A stretch of 64,000 bases of DNA from Lepeophtheirus salmonis (Eukaryota > Arthropoda > Copepoda > Siphonostomatoida > Caligidae), in contig NC_052137.2 in assembly GCF_016086655.4 (NCBI RefSeq), positions 744,001 through 808,000 on the forward strand, written 5' to 3'. Below, in pieces: positions 45,379 through 56,645 of the stretch. The number at the start of each line of letters is the position of its first letter. Position 1 is the stretch's first letter. Under the pieces are notes generated by a model. The model did not search any database and was not told where the DNA came from. It worked only from the letters and a program-made list of their open reading frames with translations. The position numbers and the translations under genes are program-made.

Positions 45379-46226
45379 CGAGGTGAGTTCAAAAAGTAAG
45401 GTGACTTTTCAAATTATACGGACATGGTACATTTGAAATGCTCTATTTTTTATGTAGGAACACTTATCACGAACATATATTTACTTATTGTTTCAGCTAT
45501 ATTGAGTTTGAGTTTATATTAAGTGTATATGAGTTTGTTTATGGGAATCATTATGGTTAGAAGTATTTTATGTGTTAAGCGATTTTTTTGACCGTGAAAA
45601 ATATGGACCAACGAATGTTTATCATATTTTGATTAAAAAATGAAACTAAACGCTCCAAAACACTGGAAATAATGACAATGGCATACAATGAAACTGTTCT
45701 GAGTAAAAAGAACTGTTTAAAAGAGGTAACAACTCTTCCAAGATGGGTGGAAAGATGTGAATGACGAGCCTAACTGTGAACGCCCAAACACGTCAATAAC
45801 AAATGAAAATGTTCAAACAGTGAATATATTTTTTAAACTGTCGAATCACTAAAAGAGTGGTTCCTTAGGAAATTGATATATCAGTTGGCTCGTATTTTAA
45901 TTTTTTCGAATATTTTGGGCATGAGACGAGATCAACGCTCATTAGCTGTTGACACACGTCAATGATGGTTCTGATTTGCTCAACAGGGCCATAACTTGGC
46001 CGAATCATGGGTATATGGTTATAATATAAAAATCAATGCCCAATAGAAGAGTGTACAAAAAATCCACTAAGCATTATGCCTCTCACAAACAAACTAAAAA
46101 TATCATATTGCTGAAGTAGTAAATATATGTTTGTGGCGAATGTACTAACATAAAAAAAATCAAGTATATCAAATGTACGCTGCCTGTAAAATTTGAAAAG
46201 TCATCTTACTTCTTGACCCCACTTCG
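45379..46226 (+). mobile_element. Internally deleted mariner element
   Basis: The left end cgaggtgagttcaaaaagta (45379) and the reverse complement of the right end, cgaagtggggtcaagaagta, form a 37-bp TIR with five mismatches. In the interior, plus frames show VNDEPNCERPNTSITNENVQ (about 45755-45815), the linker between the two DNA-binding helices of mariner transposases. Later, at about 45995-46030, AESWVYGYN corresponds to the DETWVYGYD motif at the first catalytic aspartate. The rest of the catalytic domain is gone, and at 848 bp the element is shorter than the usual 1.3 kb. It lies 248 bp upstream of the first Neto coding codon. Confidence 0.75.
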
Positions 46227-46340
46227 ATTATATATATGTATAGAAAAAGCTTCTAACACGAACCACGAAATGATATCTAAATCTATTTATGGGCTACTTT
46301 GAGTATAAGTACTAAATATATATTTTTTGACGACTTTTCA

Positions 46341-46473
46341 GAATTGAAATAATGGCCTTTGATGTTGAGGAAGAGTCAATCAGAGTCACTCAAAGAATCT
46401 TTTAATCACTCCTAGGATACACGCCAAGCATCTCCCTTTCTTCTTTTTCTCCTCATCTGCCTTCATCACCATC
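46341..46473 (+). promoter_or_regulatory. Putative 5' leader of Neto gene with uORF
   Basis: The sequence 'gacgacttttcag' ending at 46341 is a good splice-acceptor match, so 46342-46473 may be the 5' part of a coding exon whose leader is spliced. A 17-codon upstream ORF (ATG 46352, stop 46403-46405) lies in a different frame from the main ATG. A stop at 46366-46368 is in the main frame, and no in-frame ATG occurs between it and 46474. No TATA box can be assigned with confidence. Confidence 0.35.
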
Positions 46474-46813
46474 ATGTACCATCTATACCTCATTGCCACA
46501 TTCATCATTGTTCACGTCTCAGGACAAGTCTCTCAAGAAAATAAAAAGAGAATTGATCCTAAAATCCTGGAGGAGTATTGCAAGGCATTTACCGTAGGCA
46601 AAAGCTTAGAACAAAAGTTCTTTAGCCCAATGCATCCCAAAGAATACCCTCCGGATATTAATTGCTTCCGTACAATTACTGCCGATTATGGAAACTTTGT
46701 TCGTATTGATTTCCGTGATGATTTCCTCATAGAGCCTCCTGCGAATTCTAAGGACTGCGAATATGATTTCCTAGAGATCCGTGATGGAGATCAGGGATAT
46801 TCTCCCCTCATTG
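46474..46813 (+). CDS. Neto: Neto-like protein, coding exon 1 (signal peptide, CUB1)
   Basis: Neto (neuropilin and tolloid-like) proteins are single-pass membrane auxiliary subunits of ionotropic glutamate receptors: kainate receptors in vertebrates, neuromuscular receptors in Drosophila. This exon encodes residues 1-113 plus one base. MYHLYLIATFIIVHVSG is a signal peptide, with likely cleavage before Gln18. CUB1 begins at Cys36. Cys64 follows the YPPD segment (58-61) and Cys95 precedes YDFLEIRDG (97-105). Glu87, Asp98 and Asp104 sit where calcium-binding CUBs have their ligands. The run IEPP..(CEYDFLEIRDG)..GYSPLI is the pattern I associate specifically with Neto CUB1. The start is the first in-frame ATG after a stop at 46366, with A at -3. 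The exon ends in phase 1 at a consensus GTAAGA donor (46814). Alternative: another CUB-domain receptor-associated protein. Confidence 0.85.
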
Positions 46814-46855
46814 GTAAGATTCATTTATTTATTATTTAATCTAATCATCTGGTGC

Positions 46856-46890
46856 AGTAGTTCTCAAATGATGATATCTGTAACCAGTGG
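46856..46890 (+). repeat. hAT-type terminus fragment
   Basis: cagtagttctcaaatgatga resembles the hAT MITE ends at 39683-40409 (cagtggttct). No partner end was found within the next kilobase. Confidence 0.35.
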
Positions 46891-47434
46891 CGTCCTTTTT
46901 GTTAGCCCAAATGATGAAAGCTAGCAACGCTACTACTGATGCTGGCTCACGAGCTGGTATATGAGGAACATTAGAATAGGTTTATCCTTCTATAAATGTG
47001 TATTAGCTTAGGAATTTTGCCCGATAATTTAAGAAATTTGCTTATATACAATATATAATAGAAAAATATAACTTTAGAATTAAGATTCGTGGCTTAATGT
47101 AATATTAAATTTAGTGAAAAGTCAATCTTCTAATTTCTTTGTTTGCAATGAATTACACGTTCTTTTCTTATTGGTGAATATACTCACATAGCAAATTAGG
47201 AGTCCTTAGTTTCATCGCCAGAGATAAATTATAAAAGAATCGACAAAAGCTTGTACGAACAGATTGATCACTTAAAATAAATATAAGAAATATACGAAGA
47301 ATAATAATAATATAATAAGAAGTATATGCGTAAGTGGTGCATCGACATAAAAAAATCAGAAAATTAGAAAATTCGTAATTATCTTATTGTTTAACATAAG
47401 TACACTTAAAACCCAATTTTTCGTAGGCTTAGTT

Positions 47435-47919
47435 TTCTAAATCTTTTGGATAAAAATTGAAAAAAATAAGGTTTTGGGGAAAAAATTTCATAAATTAAAT
47501 TTCTCTGAAAAAAATTTCAAAAAAACAAAGCTATTCTCATAAAATTTCAAATAAATAATTTTTAGGAAATTTTTTTCAAGAATTACATTTCAAATATAAT
47601 TTTTTTGGAAAAAAAAATTCAAATATTAAATTTTTTGGAGAAAAGTTTCCAAAATTCAAACATTTCACAGATATGTTTTGGAATTTTTTTTTTGCAAAAA
47701 TTTACTTTCAAATATAACAGCTTTTGACAAAAAATTGAAATATTAAATCTTTTAGAGAAAAATTTCAAAAATCCATAGCTATTTATACAAAGTTAAATAT
47801 TTTTAAACAAAAAATTTAAAATTTAAAACATTAGATTTTGTAGTAAAAAGCACAAATTACTTAATTTTTTTAAGAGGGAAGCTAAAGGCCTTCAAGCCCA
47901 CCCCCTGTAGACGCCCCTG
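47435..47919 (-). repeat. AT-TIR element, minus orientation
   Basis: An A/T array with 'aaaaatccatagctattta' units is closed by 'aggccttcaagcccaccccctgtagacgcccctg', the reverse complement of the cap. Confidence 0.65.
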
Positions 47920-47999
47920 GACCCCAAATACTTTTATTATAGTTTAGTTTAGTTAAATTATTTCATAATGTGAATGAATATTGACTACAACAATAGTGT

Positions 48000-48390
48000 G
48001 CTGATAGAAATGGAGGATAATCTGTCAAAAAACACAAATTTAATCTAGGCTCAATTTTGAGAAAAATCATAATTGTGTTGAGATGTAATAAGTATGCTTA
48101 GTAACATGTATGGATGTCAAAGATCTAGGAGAGTCAGGTACAGGCTATGTATTCTAATTTTGGAATGAGTTAGGATATTCAAGATTTTTAGCTCTAGTTG
48201 GGACCTTTATTTGATTTAAAAGACTTACATTACCTCCTATATGGACCATTTCATATAAAATATCTCCATTTTCTTTTATTGTGGCTCTCAATTTTAGATA
48301 CTTTAAGTGGAATTGGCAAACAAAATAGAATAATTTGTCTATTGAAATGAAACACAAATATAATCCACACTCAATTATGAGGATGGAAAT
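48000..48390 (+). repeat. Two R3 fragments
   Basis: 'gaaatggaggataatctgtc' and 'caattttgagaaaaatcataa' occur at 48007-48075. A second fragment at 48302-48385 reads 'gaataatttgtctattgaaatgaaacacaaatataatccacactcaattatga'. Confidence 0.5.
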
Positions 48391-49139
48391 ATCTTTCTGA
48401 CTTTCTTTTGTGTTGAGGGGGGGTCACGTATGTAATCAACTGTTTCAATATCTATATTTCAATTACTCCAATTGTCATAACAATAGCCCTTCATTAGTTA
48501 TAAATATAAAATACTCTCATATACTTACTTTTTTCCCCCTCCTTTTTTTTCTAATATACAACTGACCAATTTTGGTTAAGATTATTATTAAAAAGATATG
48601 CCATATTTTAATGTCATGTTAATATTATGTAAAAAGGAGCAAGCTTTCATAAATAGAAATTAATGAACATTGACTCTCAGATCTGCTGTACTCCCTCCTC
48701 CCTTTAGAGACAATAATAATGTCTTCATATCAATTCCCTATTTTGTCATCACATTAATTAATGATTACAACTAAAAACTTCCTCTCTCCACTTCTTACAA
48801 CACCAGAATAAAAAGAAGTAGGGGAGACTGGGTTGCTATGAAAATCCTAGACCGCTCTATAACTGTAATCCTGTTTAGTAGATGAACTAATTAGGTAACT
48901 TAAAGAAGTGTATTCTGAACCCTCCTGAAATATAAAACCGTTCTAGATATCAGTGTTGTTATCCCACTAACTTTAAAATAAACAGTGTATTTTACAGTGG
49001 ACTGTGTCACGTATCATAAACAAATGATTCTTTATTAATCCTCATACGTTCTACATGTCATGACGTCATTAGTATCAGTGATGGTAATATTACATGACAA
49101 AAATCAGGGATTTGCGTCGTATTATATTATGAGAGGATT
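48391..49139. other. Intronic, nothing recognised
   Basis: A+T-rich sequence without recognisable features. Confidence 0.4.
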
Positions 49140-49600
49140 GGTATTGAATTATTTTTTTGGAAAAAAATACCAAATATTAAAATTTTTTGAAAAAAAATTG
49201 GAAAAATGAAATTTGTAATTTTTAAATTTTCCGGTAAAAAATTGAAATATTGAATTTCTGGAAAAAAAAATTCATTTTATTGAATTTTTAATGAAAAATT
49301 TCAAAAATCTACAACAATATACGGAAAATTAAATTTTTTGGAGAACAAAATCTAAAATCCATAGCTGTTTCCAATCATTTTTTTTGCTAAATAATTTTAT
49401 TTCGGTCAACAGTTGGGGATTTTGGAATTTTTTTGAGAATAGCCATGATTGTTTGAATTTTTCACTTCAAAATTTAATTTTGTGAATATTTGTAGTTTTT
49501 GGAAAAACTTTCAATATCAAATTGTTTATTTGAAATTCAAAATTTTAAAAAAATCCAAAAAATTACAAAAACCAAGCCCTCCCTCCCTAAAATATAATTC
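49140..49600. repeat. AT-TIR-like A/T array
   Basis: Imperfect units of the type aaattttttggagaacaaaa and 'aaaatctacaacaatatac' are present with 'ccaagccctccctccctaaa' on the right, a decayed cap. Orientation changes within the block suggest more than one event. Confidence 0.5.
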
Positions 49601-50470
49601 TTTGAACGCTTTGTATACAAATTTGTAGTTTTTACTATTATTTAAAATATTAAAGAATCGGAATCGGTAATTTTTAGTAGAATTATTTCGGAATCGGTAT
49701 TTGGATTTTTTTTATAAATTGCCCCATGACTAATATATGTAAGTTTAATATTAGGAGCCGAGCATGAGTTCCACACGCTCGTTCTTGAAAAACAGTCCCT
49801 TTCGGATAGACTAACATTGCTTTATTAATATTGAAGTTTGATTTAGATTTGATGGCTATAGCGTTTTTAATGTTACATCTGTCACCGATCTCCCCTAGAA
49901 CTAACAACTTCATCCCTTTCTTACAACACTATAAAAAAACAAGTAGGACACAGACAAACTCAATGTATGCTTATGATTAATATCTTCAGCAGCATCCCTC
50001 AAGAAAATTCCATGTTCTTGTTGTTATAATTATTATTATTGTTCATGCTTGAAAAATGAATTTCTCTAAAATGTTGTGTATATCATTGTACTTACATACG
50101 TCGTTTAATAGAAAGCAGTTCCTTTGGCAAGGCTTGTAGGTATATGTGTTTGCCTATGAACAGGAGCTGCCTTTTACCTATGTAAATAAATATATATTGT
50201 TGTTTTTGCTACGGTCAATGAAAATATTAAAAAACACAGCCAAAAGAAAGTGAATGGAAATGTGATGCTCTATGAACGTTAGGGTGACTCTGGTTCTACA
50301 ACAAATTCTTAAATTTTGATGGATAGCGCTCTACTTTTTTTTTTTTTTCATACATTCTATGGAGTACCCAATGACCACATATTTCAATGATATTGTGCGT
50401 CAACATAACGACAATTTAGAACAAAAATTAAGAAAAAATTATATAATCCCAGTTTGTTTTACTGCATTTA
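49601..50470. other. Intronic, nothing recognised
   Basis: The 76-codon minus frame at 49683-49913 is unrecognised. 'ttagggtgactctgg' at 50279 resembles the R3 terminus. Confidence 0.4.
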
Positions 50471-50793
50471 CGAGGGTCGTTTGAAAAGTCCGTGCAAAGC
50501 CAAAGTGATGGCACTACTGACGCGTATCGAGGTTATGTGAAGTTAGTAACATCCTGAGGGGTTTTGTATTACATCAAGTAATGTTTAATCAACACACAAA
50601 ATTATTCTTCATCCCTTTATTGAAAATCCCTCCACTTCCTCGATTCAAACGAATACCAAACAGAAAAAAATAGACCCACCTGGCTATAAGTTGGTGTATG
50701 TCCTTCCAAGAGATGCTACTAACTAAAAGTAACCTCCATACGCGCCAGTTGTGTCATCTCTTGAACCTTGCATGGACTTTTCAAACGACTCAA
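50471..50793. mobile_element. mariner MITE, 323 bp, with long TIRs
   Basis: The left end cgagggtcgtttgaaaagtc and the reverse complement of the right end, 'ttgagtcgtttgaaaagtcc', begin inverted repeats that extend about 85 bp with scattered mismatches. The shared inner blocks include 'gcgtat.gaggtta' and 'gttagtaacatc'. TA flanks both sides (50469-50470 and 50794-50795). The middle is non-coding. The ends are of the mariner type (GxGTCGTTTGAAAAGTCC). Confidence 0.8.
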
Positions 50794-50984
50794 TATTTCA
50801 TTTACATATTTAAATCCATTATAGCCTTATTATTCAAATTTGTTTTATAAGTTCAAATACCCAATAGTATTAGACATAGTTTAGAATCATTACTTGAATT
50901 TTTTCACTTTTGTTGCCCCGATATGGTGGTTCAAATCAAAATCCATCAATTTTGATTCTTTCATTTCTGACGGTCAATTTTTGG

Positions 50985-51130
50985 CTATTTTAAGTAGTGC
51001 AATTTTCGACACACCCAAAGCTATATCAGAAAAATTTGTCGATAGAAATAAAGGATAATTCGTCGAATAATACAAATTGTTTTTGAAAAAAATATTTTAG
51101 CTTGCTTATGTGTTGACAGACCACATATAT
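50985..51130 (+). repeat. R3 repeat copy
   Basis: R3 landmarks 'tagtgcaattttcgacacac', 'aatttgtcgatagaaataaaggataatt' and 'cttgcttatgtgttgacaga'. Confidence 0.6.
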
Positions 51131-52549
51131 TAATATATACTTTGAGTGCAAAGCCGATAAGAAGTTTGAAAAAGTGTCAAAAAACTATAGTAATTCAATT
51201 TGAGTTTTTGAATGGTCATACTAATTTTTTTTAAAGCAAAATATATACTGTAGATTAAAATACATTGAATACAATTTTTTTGGAAAAATTACATATTCCT
51301 ACCAAAAAATGGAGGATAGTTTAAAAAAATAAATATATATAATCATATTAATTTTTTTGAAATTATCCTTGCAATCTCATTTTCCCAAGTTGGGATTCAC
51401 AAACCTTGTGGTCACTTAGGGAGGAGAATCAGGCCTAACATCACGTAAATCCTCGTTGCGGAGTTACGGAGTTCGACTTGAAGCCCAGTAAAACTGAATA
51501 ATATGCCCAGTCGGCATAAGTCCCGTCATGGGGATTTATTTTTTTCTTCATTTTTGAAATAGAAATAAATATTTGTTCAACATTAAATGATACTATAACA
51601 AAAAAAAACATTCTTGAAGGGTGGAGGGGTTAACATTACGTAAAACAAGAACTATGTGGTTTATTAAGGCCCCCTAGGTCTCTTTTTTAATCCACAGATG
51701 TGTTAATTAAGTCCTAGACACATTTAAAAAAACCAAAAAAAACTTCATTGTTATTCAAAAAATTTTACAATTTTTCGATATCACCTTCATCCTAATTTAT
51801 GTTCACGTATTATTTTTTTTTTGTTTGTTAATGCACTCTCAACAAGATTTTTTTTCGTAGAAAGAGATCATTAAAGACATTGAGACGGACATGGGTTAAT
51901 AATATTTAGCATTTTATATTTACCAAAGCCCACTCTTCGATAACTCATTTCTACACTATATGCATTTTAAGCCTCGTTTCCACCTATTTATGAGTCCAGC
52001 AATAATTTTTTGGATACTAAATATCCTTGACTCATGTAACTAATTTGAAAAACTGATTTAATAGAGTAGAGAAAGTTCATAGTTTTTGATATAATTATAA
52101 AAACAAGCTGGGCTTTATCAAGCCCAAATCTTTTGTTTTTTCAAGCGAAATAAGTTTGGTAGAAATATTCTCTCCCAAGCTTGAAAGATAATAAAAAAAT
52201 AATTAGAAAGAAAACAAAAAGAGAAAGTGTTACTGATCCAAAATAATTAGAAAAGTTACAAGATTGAAGAATCATATGCTTATCGGAATCCTTTGGTCAA
52301 TGCCCTAATTAGGTTGAGTAAAAATAATTAAAAACGATGACTGGATACCCAACAAATGATGTCACAAAATCAAAACTTTATTTTTATAGTATATTTTGTA
52401 CAATTATTATATGAAGATATACAGGGATATGCTTTATAAAACCTTTTTTTAAAATTATTACTATTTAAATATTGTAATAATTTTTGTAAATCACACAATT
52501 ATTCTATAGGAAATTTTCATTATAATTTTTTTAAAAAGAGTATTACCTT
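51131..52549. other. Intronic, includes a G+C-richer unrecognised block
   Basis: 51415-51535 ('cttagggaggagaatcaggc' to 'cccgtcatggggattta') is noticeably richer in G+C than its surroundings. It has no open frame and no second copy that I can see. The rest is A+T-rich. Confidence 0.4.
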
Positions 52550-52551
52550 TA

Positions 52552-53285
52552 CTGGGTGGTCCATTAAAATCTGAACCCTTATTAATTCAATAAAGGTTGA
52601 GTGATTGAAATTAATTCATATTTCTCGATAGATTAAAACATAAGGAATTAGTTACAAACAAAAAACAAAAAAAAAAAAATCTGAGGTCTCTAGCTTACAT
52701 TCAAGTAGAGAAAATCACACATGACATAATCGACTCCAAGTAGTTAGACGTCTTTTGTACCACCATTTACACAATCAATAACTCCCAAACGTTGGAGGGA
52801 TAAAAAGGCTCTAAGTAAAAGACCAAATTGGACCTAGAAGGGTTAAAAACAGCCCAGGCCAATCCCTTCAAGTCCATGAGGGCCATGCAAAAGATCTTGG
52901 AGTTTCACAACAAGACTGTTAAGAGAACTTTCAAAAAGTGGTTGATAACAGCCTTGTCAAGATGGAGAGGCCACTTTTGACACCACCAATGGCAAAACTC
53001 ATCTTCTACGTTGAAGGACTCTTTTGAACGATTCCTTTTGAATTCTTTTTAACACTTTGGGCCCCCTTACAACTCTGAAGCCAATCCAATCGACTATACC
53101 TTTTGGGTAGATGTCGAGGGAAAGGCCTGACGTATTCGTCATCCACATACCGAGGCTCTCAATGTTACTATTGGCTAGCACTGTCGCGCCATGACAGAAG
53201 ACTACATCCAAAGTGGGTGCAATCATTGCCACTAAGTGCGGCTAGATTAATGATCAAGGGAGCTCAGACCCACATATCTTTATAG
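52552..53285 (+). pseudogene. Tc1-like transposase remnant with left TIR
   Basis: The left end ctgggtggtccattaaaatc follows TA (52550-52551) and matches the ends of the element at 55930-58397. The interior carries, across frameshifts, the same protein as 2225-2890. FKSMRAMQKILEFHNKTVKR (about 52878-52937) is a helix-turn-helix segment. PPYNSEANPIDYTFW (53060-53100) is the WPPxSPDxNPLDYxFW motif with the last catalytic acid kept and SPD altered. VDVEGKA follows. The right TIR is missing, so the copy is truncated. Confidence 0.7.
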
Positions 53286-53289
53286 CACT

Positions 53290-53824
53290 CATTTTGTATA
53301 AATTATTTATTGCTGAAGTTTTAAGTTCAAAGTACTCAAATTTTATTGAAACACACAGTAATATGGCTAAAGTAAAAAAAAATTTAAGACCATATACCTT
53401 GAAAAATTTAAGGTTATGACTTACTTCTTTTTTTTTTTTTTTTTGCACAACAAATAAATAAAAAAATATTGTTAAGCTAACTAGCTTTTCAATTATTTAT
53501 TATATTTGCCTATCATTTCTTTGGTTTACTAGTTACTAGATATCGCTTTATCAAATATTTATTAAAACACTAAATTCTTCATATTTAAGGCATCAAAACT
53601 CAAAGTTCGATTGAGTTACAGATCCAAAGATTTCTAGTGTTAATACTGACATACAGGGTAACAGAAATTTAATGATCATCGTCATTCCTAACAAAACAAA
53701 CATAAAATAAAATGTTTTAGAAAATTTGCAACCTTCAACATTCTTTAAAAAATAAATAAACAAATATCCCTTACTTATAAATAAATAAAATGTCCAATTA
53801 AGTATTAGTTAGAACAAGTAAACA
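53290..53824. other. Intronic, nothing recognised
   Basis: A+T-rich sequence with a T run at 53429-53443. Confidence 0.4.
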
Positions 53825-54075
53825 TTAGGGTGGCCCTTAAAGATCAATGTTTTACTTTGAACTGTGTTTTCATCATCACATAACATCGCTTGCCTCTTAA
53901 TGTTTTGCCCTATATTAGTATGTTAGCCATTTTTTATGATTTGTGGCTCAACACAAAAGGAAGTCATTTTCTCAAAAATGGAGTGTAGATAAAATTTGTA
54001 TTCTCCAACGAATCATTTCTATTGACAAATTATTAACCCCTTGGTTGTGTCTCAAATTGCACTTAAAGAAGCTAA
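53825..54075 (-). repeat. R3 copy, minus strand, with TIR-like end
   Basis: The end 'cattagggtggcccttaaag' at 53825 matches the reversed end at 32520. The reverse complement further in reads 'gtgcaatttgagacacaacc', 'aatttgtcaatagaaatgat' and 'gaatacaaattttatctac'. The open frames on both strands (53943-54203 and 53972-54175) are repeat-derived. Confidence 0.6.
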
Positions 54076-54142
54076 AATTGATTGTCACAATAAAAGATAC
54101 ATTGACAGATTTGATTGGAACAGCCATATCGGAGCTCATATA

Positions 54143-54620
54143 CAGGGGCGTCCGCGTCTTAAAAAATGAATCCACAAAAATAAATTTTTTGGGAAAAATT
54201 TGAAAAATATTTATTTTTTTAAAAAGTAAACTTTTTCGAAAAAAATTTCAAAAATTCTTAGCTATTCAAATTCAAATTAATTTTTTGGAAAAAAATTGCA
54301 ACGTGAAATTTGAAGGATTTTTTTTAAAACCCTAAGCTATTCAAAAAAAATTATTTTTTTTTGGAAATAAGTTTCGATAATTAATTTTCAAATATTAAAT
54401 TTTAGGGAAAAGAATTTCAAAAATTCATAGTTATATACAAAAATTTCAAAAATCCACAATTGTTGACAAAATATTAAATTTTTTGAAAAAAAAATTAAAA
54501 ATTAAATATTTAATTTTTTGAAAAAAAAAATTAAGCATTAAATTTTCCAGTAAACAGCGAAGATTCATTAATTTGGGGGAGGGTACAGACCCTCCAATAT
54601 ACCCCCAGTTGACACCCCTG
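54143..54620 (+). mobile_element. AT-TIR element with both ends and 5-bp flanking repeat
   Basis: The left end caggggcgtccgcgtc and the reversed right end caggggtgtcaactggggg define a short TIR. ATATA flanks both sides (54138-54142 and 54621-54625), a possible target duplication, although the sequence context is A/T-rich. Inside is an array of units like 'caaaaattcatagttatata' and aaattttttgaaaaaaaaat. This is the best copy for defining the family. Confidence 0.7.
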
Positions 54621-54679
54621 ATATAAGAATATTAAATCTAATAAATGTTTTAAACTATTAATTACAATCCTAAGTCATC

Positions 54680-54840
54680 CCATAAATTTAAGTACAACCC
54701 CTATAACTGCCTAAAATATATCTATAAAATATCGGGCTGTATACATATTTAAAGTAAAAAATATATTGGGATTTTCTCTTTTCCTTGATTTTTCTTCAAT
54801 ATTGTTTTTATGTTGATGCACCAGAAAAATACAATTTTTT
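54680..54840 (+). repeat. Dispersed repeat, partner of 20640-20790
   Basis: Shares 'aaatatcgggctgtata' and 'tttttatgttgatgcacca'-type blocks with the earlier copy. Confidence 0.45.
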
Positions 54841-55589
54841 AATAATATAAATTTACTGGATCAAATTGTTTTCTGTTAATAAGTTGTATGCCTATACTAG
54901 TAATAATATCTGTACTCGTTTAGAAGAAGAAGAAGAAAAAACTACACAATTAGAAGCCCCCTGTCCTTGGAGGGGGTGAAGGGAGATATAAAAATTAACG
55001 TGTCCATTCCAATAACATACTTACATGTTCTATTAGTAGTCATTCCCTCACGAAGGAAGATTTATTTAAAGATTCATTTAGGTACTTGATATTCAATTCA
55101 AGTATTTTCTCCGTTTCACTCACTCTTATTCATTACCTTGCTTCATGACAACCATTCCTAATATTAAAAATAATCATTCCAAATACTAAAAGAGAGTAAA
55201 AGCATCATAAAAACACTTGGAATTAAATATTTATATATGAGAGGACGAAATAGAAGCAAGAATCAATGAGCAATTTCACCAATCTGCTATGTTTTGTAAA
55301 CATATGGCTGAATTTACTTAGGTTGCATTAAGTAATTACGTACAATTTAGGGTTCTAAGAGGAATTTGCTGTATCAAAATTTGTGAATAGTCTTATATTT
55401 TAAACTGGGATTTTGTGTAATCTATTTTTTTTTGGATTGTAGTCAAATATATTCTTCGTTAGAAAACAAAATTAATCAAAACTTACGTTATATGGGTATT
55501 TTTAGCTACCAACCAAAATTTAAAATATTTTATTGCATATTTAAAAACACACACGAAAGTAGAACGAGCTACAAGTGCGTCCTGTACTT
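54841..55589. other. Intronic, nothing recognised
   Basis: A+T-rich sequence without recognisable features. Confidence 0.4.
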
Positions 55590-55745
55590 AAGAAAGATTG
55601 GAGAGTAATGCTGAGAATTTGTTGTCTTTCTCGGACTCAGAGTGGTATTGAGGATCAACAATTAATTATTATTTATGTCTTCTTATGTCCTTGCTAGATA
55701 CAGATTGGGGTTTGTGCTCATTTCCTTCCTAGCACGGTTTCTTGG
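55590..55745 (-). repeat. R1 fragment, minus strand
   Basis: 'ggactcagagtggtattgag' and 'gatcaacaattaat' read in reverse as R1's 'caataccactctgagtcc'. 'ggtttgtgctcatttccttc' is the reverse of the 'gaaggaaatgaacacaaacc' block at 281-300. Confidence 0.55.
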
Positions 55746-56565
55746 AGCGGGTCAAATAAAACATTATGAAAGTAAGGGTGATATTCTTCTAAACATTATT
55801 CAAACTGTCTGGGTAGCCTATAATTTTTTGCATTATTTTCATTAGAAATATTGACAAACTTTAAAATTTATACTCTATGTATATATATATATGTACATGG
55901 GCAACTCAAAACGTCCTTGTTCCTACATACCGGGTGGTCCATTCAAATCTGAAAACTTACTAATTCAATAATTAATGAACATTGCGTGATTGTTTTTTTT
56001 TTTTTTTAATATTTCTTTATATTTAAGCCTAAACACTTAGTTACAAAACAAAACAAACCTGAGCTCTCTAATTAAAGAATGAGTATAGAAAATGTTGCTT
56101 GAACATGAACGACAAATATCCATTTACTCACTCCAAGCAGTTGGGCGTCTTTTGTACCTCCCATTTACACAATCAGCAAGTCCGAAACGTTGGAGAGATA
56201 AGAAGAGCTCTGTCTAAAAAGGCAAATAAGACCTGGAGGAGTTAAAGAATACAAACCTTTTTTTTTTAAATGTGCAAAGATACATACAAATAATCCCTCA
56301 AATTTTACGTTTTTTATCTATATATGAAATAGTAGTCTATTAGTCAAAAATTATTTTTTTTTAGAAAAATGCTATTGAATGGCCGCCATAGCCTTGAAGA
56401 TAAAAAAAAAAGATATTGGCAGAAGCATCTCTTGAGTCTTAAAAACCTAGATGAAAAATTTGAGGGAAATCCATTCATTTGTTTGAATGTGATTCCTGGA
56501 CAAACAAACAAACACACACACAGAGACATACGCATTTAATATATAAAAGACAATTCTTTGGTCAG

Positions 56566-56645
56566 ATGGAGTAATTGCAATATTATAATGCTTCATTATA
56601 CAATCAATGCAACTCTATCTTCAGCAATTAGAGGAACATTTAAAA
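56566..56645 (+). repeat. SINE 3' tail fragment
   Basis: 'tcagatggagtaattgcaat', 'caatcaatgcaactctatct' and 'cagcaattagaggaacattt' correspond to the 3' part of the SINE at 44574. The tRNA-like head is absent. Confidence 0.6.
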
